Shown: positions 58,319 through 64,000 of the stretch, piece by piece | How positions within the stretch are numbered: position 1 is the first letter of the stretch | Layout: each line of letters opens with the position of its first letter | Assembly: GCF_019175385.1 (NCBI RefSeq) | Contig: NC_083343.1 | Span: 52,660,457-52,724,456 of the forward strand | DNA: 64,000 bases | Direction of reading: 5' to 3' | Origin: Lycium barbarum | Taxonomy: Eukaryota; Streptophyta; Magnoliopsida; Solanales; Solanaceae | Translations under genes and position numbers: made by a program | The notes under the pieces: generated by a model | What the model was told of the DNA's origin: nothing | Databases searched by the model: none | Seen by the model: only the letters and a program-made list of their open reading frames with translations

Positions 58319-59923
58319 TATTCCGGCCCTCTAGTGAGGGACTCGGCGTACAATGCAGTGAGACTGTGCACGATAACATACCCGGCCCGGGACTCGGTGA
58401 AGGACATATTGAGGCATGCACGAGCAGAGTAGTGAGCAACCATATGCAATTTAAAATAGTATCAAGACTCTAACAGAATAAGAAGAAGGGATTAACACCT
58501 GAGTATCAATAGCGACAATCATTTCAAATATCCCCCGAATGGCATCATGACTAATATCAAAAGAGCCTTAGGAGTCATGGACATATGTCAATATAGTATG
58601 AAACAACTTATAGAAGTCAAAGACATGAGTTATCGTAGAGTTTCTAAGAATAGGAGCTTATGTATATCGACTACTATCCAACGATAGAAAACCTGAGAGG
58701 GAAGCTCAATCATTTTAAGAGTTCTAACATCAAGAAGTGAATAAGAATCATGAATCACACTTGAAACTTATGAATATAATTACCCCAAAGCTCATATCAT
58801 TCTTCACTTAAATCTAAGACATGCCAAAAGAAAGAAGGGACAACTTTACATACCTGCTGAAGGTTATTCGTAATGTCGTTCGCTTCGTCGCCCCTTTAGC
58901 CTATTTAATATACAAGTAATGCTATCGTTAGTAACTATACTTCCTAGCTCATAAATCTGTGACCAATCGCCTATAGAACTTATTCTTTAACTTATACTTT
59001 CTCGATTAGGGTTTTTCATTAGTTAAGGACTTAACGGAAATAAGGCAGCATTTCCCTATATATTCACCTAGCCCGAATTTCCAATTATCCTCCTGTTATC
59101 ACAGAAATACCAACAATGACAACAATAGCAATATTCGTATAGAATCCTTACAATTCAGCCCATAAACAACCCTAATAATCCAATAACCCTTTTTAATCAT
59201 TTTCAACCCACACTTTCGTATACCAATGATTTCATGCAATTTCTTACTTCCAATTTCATCCAATCCAATTTTAATCCTTCCAATACAACACCATTAATAC
59301 AATTATACTACAAAAAAAAAATCTTACCTTAATTTTCTCGGAGGAATTTTCTACACTTAATTGCTCCAATTTTACAATTTCTTCTTCCCCAACTTAATAT
59401 CCAATGTTGCTATCACCTCCTTAAACTTGTAATGCACTTGAAACTTGATCAAAATATTCAAGAATGCAATTTTTCCTTCAACACCATGGCTGGCCGAGAG
59501 CAGCCATTGAGATTTTGTGATTTTCTTAAGTTAATTTTTCTTGAAAATGAATTCAAAGTGTAAATTTGCTCACTATTATTCATATATATATGGTAGTTTA
59601 TAGAAGGACACGTTCCCCCTCCCTTGTGACTCACTAATCCACTTCATGAATTTTTTTTAACTTAATTCGGGTGGGGCCCACTTCTATTAATTAAATTAAT
59701 TAATTTTAATAAATAATTAATCCTTACATAATAATCTAATCACAATTAATTAGTTCCTAACCTCCAATAATATTTCTACACTAAATAAAATTTATATACA
59801 ATTTGTGTACTAATTAAAATTGAAAATTAAAAGTTCCTATTTCATGTCCGAAAATAATCTTGTCTTTAACTTGAGTCGATTTGCTTGCGAATAATTCGAC
59901 ATATAAAAATACGGGGTATAACA
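57346..59923 (-). repeat. E6 3' LTR
   Basis: 2,578 bp from TGTCACGACCCAACCCC to ACGGGGTATAACA. It has three AGCCGACAAGGCTG-like units (57546, 57597, 57651), the hairpin (57965-57985), an AT tract (58269-58316) and the donor-like CAG|GTATGTAAAG (GT at 58853-58852). It is the same family as the solo LTR at 61344, in opposite orientation. No gene. Confidence 0.88.
58269..58316. repeat. (AT)24 microsatellite in E6 LTR
   Basis: 48 bp of uninterrupted AT dinucleotides. Confidence 0.95.
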
Positions 59924-61343
59924 TCCTTCCCCCTTTAGAACATTCGTCCTCGAATGTCAATCTGGTCCTGAACTCCCAATACTTTCTCATGTGTTCTCTT
60001 ATTTAATTATGCCCTTCACATACCTCTTCCCTTTGTCGATTCACTATAATTCACTATAACGCATTCCAGATCTCTACATAGTCATTCCTGTAATATTTGC
60101 TCCTTCTGTTGCTTCTCAAGGTAATTATTTTACGTCGTTGTTTTTGTTCTCCTCTTTATTTCGCAATTGGTTGTCAGTTGTCTTTCGAGCTGTTCTGCTT
60201 AAGGGTTACTGTCTCTCTTATCTGCATACTGTTCAGTTGTACTGTCATCGATTGATTCGGCCTTGTACTCATGGTGCATGTAGTCATGACTCGACTCTTT
60301 CTTTTTCTATAGTTACTCCCTTAAGATGATGTGTCGTTCACTTCACTTTACCTTCTTATCTTTAAACAAGATCTTGTAACGCGCAGACATCCCTGATTTT
60401 TTTTATTTTGCAATTCTTAGAGTATTTCATACCTCCGGTATTTGTAGACCCCTCACAGACTCTACGGATAAAATGAAATTTCCCAGAGGGTAACATTTTT
60501 GTACTCCAATATCTTTGCTTTACTCCGTTGTGACTGTCTGTATTCTGAAATCCTCAGAAATCATGTGTCACTTTCTGACTTTCTTTTAAAGGTCTCTAAA
60601 TATCACTTGCTTTTACTTCTTGATCTCAATCTTTAGGGTTGGCTATCAAATGGCGCTAGGGTTCCCTCATATTATAACTTCACTGTCATCCAGTAACCAG
60701 TAACCCGCTTGTTCCGATTATCTCGGTTAAATCATTTTGTAATTTCCTTTACCCTAACTGGCAATACTTTAGGCATATTATCGTTTCTCTATTTTTGACT
60801 CAAACTCTTTTATTGCCCCTTTACTCAAATTTGCTCTTAGTCCTCCTATCACGCATCTTATTGCAATCTTTACACAGGTATGTGTAGGTGCTCAAATCAG
60901 CCTAGAAAATACCTTAGCGTCGCCATACTAGTCTTTATGCATATCCTATATGCTTCTCTTATCTCTTACAATTGATATCAAGGCTCAACTATGGCTTTTT
61001 CCCTCTATACTAATTAGATCTCTGTAGTTTTGCCTCAAACCATCTTACACCTTTCTTTGGTGTACCCAAAATATTGCAACCGCATTGTTGTTACTGAATT
61101 CTTACTCTTCTTATCAAGTACTCGCTTGGTCTGATTCTTAGCATACAAATATTCGTAGGTTGCATAACTATTCGTGTAGAATTTGTACAAAATGCATCCA
61201 ATCTTAGTCGTAGTCTTTCCTTCTCCTGGCTTATTCTGCTCTACATATCTTATTGTACTAACACTCACTTGCTGACTATTTCGTCATACTCCTTTCTCTT
61301 CCTCTATTCACCATTCATTTTTCTCATATTCTACTATAGGAGA
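59924..61343 (-). other. E6 polypurine tract, hairpin and non-coding internal DNA
   Basis: TCCTTCCCCCTTTAG (purine-rich on the minus strand) and AACATTCG/CGAATGT (59939-59958, one end mismatch) are followed by 1.4 kb that is strongly pyrimidine-rich on the plus strand. The only open frames are short and unrecognised, for example 61035-61268 minus. I do not support a gene here. Confidence 0.6.
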
Positions 61344-63884
61344 TGTTATACACTGTATATTTATACGTCGAATTATTCGCAAGTAAATCGACTCAAATTG
61401 GAGGCGGAATCATTTTCGGACACGAAATAGAAATCTTTAATTTTCAATTTTAATTAGAACATAAATTGTTTATAAATTTTATTTAGTGTAGAAATATTAT
61501 TGGAAATTAGGAACTAATTAATTGATTAAATTATATTAAATAGGGATTATTGGTTAATTAAAATTAATTAATTTAATTATTGAAAGTCGGCCCCACCCGA
61601 TTTTTTTTTTTTTAAAAAAGATAACAATTGAAGAAACATTTTTGGTGAGTCATTTAGGGGGGGGGGGGGGGGCACTTGTCTACCATAAGATATCATATAC
61701 ATGGGAATAAGTGTGAACAATTTACAACTTTGAATTCATTTTCAAGAAAAATTAACTTAGGAAAATCACAAAACTTCCATGGCTGCTCATGGCCAGCCAT
61801 GGATGGAGGAAAAAAAATATATTGCTGCCATTTTGATTAAATTCAAGTGGTTTGCAAGTTCAAGGAGTTGATAGCAACATTGGATATTGAATCGAGGAAG
61901 AAGAAATTGCGAAATTGGAGCAATTAAGAGTAGAAATTCCTCTGAAAAAAATTAAGGTAAGATTTTCTTGTTTTATGGTGTAATCGTGTTAATAGTGTTG
62001 TAATGAAGTTATTAAAATTGGATTGGACGAAATTGGAAATAAGAAATTGCAAAAATTGATGTTATACGAAATCGCGGGTTGAAAAGGATTTAGAGAAGTT
62101 GTTGAGTTCTTGGAATTGTTATGGGCTGAATTGTGAGAATTTTATATGTATATCTCTGTTGTTGGTATTTCTGTGTTAACAGGAGAATAATTGGAAATTC
62201 GGGTTAGGCGAATATATAGGGAAAATGCTGCCCGATTTTCGTTAAGTCCTTAAATAATGAAAAACCCTTAACGAGAAAGTATAAGCCAAAGAATAAGTTC
62301 TATACGCGATGGGCTACGGATTGACGAACTAGAAAGTGTAGTTACTAACGATAACGTTACTTTTATATTAAATAGGCTAAAAGAGCGACGAAGCGAACGG
62401 GTTTGCGAATAATCGTTAACAGGTATGTAAAGCTGTCCCTTCTTTCTTTTGGCATGTCTTAGATTTAAGTGATGAATGATATGAACTTTGGGGTAATTCT
62501 ATTCATAAGTCTTGAGTGTCATTCATGATTCTTATTCACTTCTTGATGCTGGAACTCTTAAGTGACTGAGTTTCCCCTCGAGTCCTCCATACGTTGGATA
62601 TTAGTTGGTGTGTAAGAGTTCCTATTCTTAAATATTCTGTAATGGTTAACGTCCTTGACTTCCAATAGTTTTTTTTTGCATTATCTTGGCACATGACGTA
62701 TGATTCCTGAGGCTCTATTTGATATAGTTCTTATTGACATCCATACTTACCATGACTATTGTCTTGATATTCGAGTGTTAGTTAGTCCACTTATTCTATT
62801 GAGTCTCAGATGATGATGTAGTGGTATATGGTTGCTCATGATATTCTACTCGTACATATTGTTATTGTATCATTCACCGAGTCCCGGGCCGGGTATGTAT
62901 TCGTGCACAGTTTCACTGCATTGTTCACCGAGTCCCTCACTAGAGGGTCGGGTACGTTATATGATGATATGATAATATGATGATGTGATGATACGATGAT
63001 ATGATTATGGCACCGAGTCCCATGATGGGCCGGGTACGGTATACGTGTACACGACTTTATTCACCGAGTCCCTCACTAGAGGGCGGGGTACGTATGTATA
63101 TGATGATATGATGGTATGATGATATGATGATATGATTTTATTCACCGAGTCCCATGATGGGCCGGGTACGGTATATGATAATGATATGCATGATTTTGTT
63201 TCGTAAGGCACAGGTACAGTGATTTCTTGATTATCATACTTGTCTCCTGGAATCTCTACTTCAGTTATGATCTTCCTTATTGTATTTCATGCTTTATATA
63301 CTTAGTACATATTCCCTACTGACCCCCATTCTTCGGGGGGCTGCGTTTCATGCCCGCAGGTACAAGTAGTCGGTTTGGTGACCCTTCAGCTTAGGAGTTC
63401 TACTCAGCCGTTTTGGAGGCTCCGTTGTTCCGGAGTCTAGACCTTTGGTTCGGATCTTATGTTGTATATGTATATGTTTATCCAGGGGTACGGTGAGGCC
63501 CTGTCCCATCATATTTCGCTATTCGTACTCTTAGAGGTCTGTAGACATATGTGTGGGTTGTGTATAAGTTCTGTTCAGCTGTGTCTAAACGATGTGCGAT
63601 GGATATGTCCGTCTGTGATGGCAGCCTTGTCGGCTTGCATATGATATGATATTGATGTGTAGTGGCAGCCTTGTCGGCTTGCGTATCATTTTATGATTTG
63701 ATCAATTGTGACTCCTAAGGAGACAGTCTATCTGACTATACATATATGATGACGTTATGAACCGTTGGAGTTCTTTTGCAAGTTTCCGTATTGTTCATAG
63801 ATTCAGTTTGATTATATTTAACAGGTACGTATACGAGTGTCCAGATCGGGCACCAGTCATGGCCTACGGGGTTGGGTCGTGACA
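61344..63884 (+). repeat. Solo LTR, Tekay type
   Basis: It runs from TGTTATACACTG to GGGTTGGGTCGTGACA, 2,541 bp, with a perfect target duplication GGAGA (61339-61343, 63885-63889). No primer site follows and no polypurine tract precedes, so this is a solo LTR from recombination. It has the donor-like CAG|GTATGTAAAG (62423), the hairpin with changed arms (63302-63322), 16 G in a row (61657-61672) and a tandem repeat at 62874-63190. Confidence 0.93.
62874..63190. repeat. About 134-bp tandem repeat inside the solo LTR
   Basis: CACCGAGTCCCTCACTAGAG starts at 62926 and 63062, and CACCGAGTCCCATGATGGGC at 63011 and 63143. GATATGAT runs lie between. E6 has only single counterparts of these blocks near 58130 and 58325. 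Confidence 0.8.
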
Positions 63885-64000
63885 GGAGATTCCCTATCCT
63901 CTCTCCTTTGCTACTTGTATGTCACAATATCATTAGCCAATGGCTCCGTTGCCAACATCTTAACCTCTAATCCAGTATAGCCTTGCTATCCTTTATAATA
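63885..64000 (-). other. E6 internal DNA resuming after solo LTR
   Basis: It begins with the second GGAGA and continues the pyrimidine-rich DNA seen before 61343. No gene. Confidence 0.6.

Larger units (their letters stand above)
57346..64000 (-). mobile_element. E6: 3' LTR and internal part of a minus-strand element
   Basis: The 3' LTR (57346-59923) is followed by polypurine tract and hairpin, then about 1.4 kb plus the last 116 bp of the window without recognisable pol. The solo LTR at 61344-63884 lies inside. The lack of integrase immediately after the polypurine tract, unlike E2-E4, suggests a non-autonomous derivative or a long untranslated region. The 5' end is outside the window. Confidence 0.7.

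Noticed and set aside
61035..61268. 77-residue minus-strand frame with Lys/Tyr-rich sequence in E6
   Set aside because: Short, unrecognised, and in pyrimidine-rich non-coding DNA; no support beyond being open.
61776..61802. CCATGGCTG..CAGCCATGG inverted repeat as a gene start
   Set aside because: A single inverted repeat inside the solo LTR, also present in altered form in E6; no long frame follows.

Overview
This window is intergenic, repeat-dense plant DNA. I found no convincing host gene, rRNA, tRNA or CRISPR array. Nearly all of it is LTR retrotransposons nested inside one another. The LTR ends (TGTCACGACCC / GGGTCGTGACA), the initiator-Met primer sites (TGGTATCAGAGC), and the long LTRs with chromodomain-like integrase tails point to Ty3/gypsy chromoviruses of the Tekay/Del type in a dicot. 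From familiarity with these LTRs I would guess Solanaceae, but that is an inference. Element names E1-E6 are mine.

Layout. 1-5818: E1, a minus-strand Tekay copy cut by the left window edge, with its 5' LTR at 3728-5818. 5819-7172: a plus-orientation LTR remnant. 7173-8884: a minus-orientation LTR fragment. 8885-9449: AT-rich DNA ending in a CT/AT microsatellite, into which a solo LTR (9450-10848, target duplication ATATA) inserted. 11091-16324 and 35294-36985: old, gene-less DNA resembling Ogre/Tat, ending in a higher-order minisatellite. 16325-35288: a tandem array (LTR-internal-LTR-internal-partial LTR) of a gag-only element with a tRNA-Asp-type primer site. Its first LTR is split by E2, a plus-strand Tekay element (16585-26253, target duplication GCTTT). 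36986-37549: LTR fragment. 37550-about 55703: E4, a minus-strand Tekay element whose 3' LTR is split by E3 (37944-49278, target duplication CTCGC), the youngest and most intact element. 55704-57345: LTR and internal remnant E5, fused to the broken 5' end of E4. 57346-64000: E6, a minus-strand 3' LTR plus non-coding internal DNA, interrupted by an inverted solo LTR (61344-63884, target duplication GGAGA).

How the parts work together. Each Tekay element codes one gag-protease-RT-RNase H-integrase-chromodomain polyprotein, and all four copies here are broken by stops, frameshifts or deletions. Comparing them reveals non-coding structure that seems to be conserved. First, a 34-nt hairpin between primer site and gag carries a self-complementary loop, GTGCAC in E1 and E3 and GCGCGC in E2, which looks like a retroviral dimerisation site. 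Second, a splice-donor-like AG|GTATGT in the LTRs pairs with an AG acceptor 1-3 nt before the gag ATG; splicing would remove the primer site and that hairpin. Third, there is a TCAGTAC-N7-GTACTGA hairpin downstream in the LTR. Fourth, a hairpin sits against the polypurine tract. Fifth, element-specific palindrome clusters lie just upstream of the LTR TATA boxes. These are the most interesting observations in the window.
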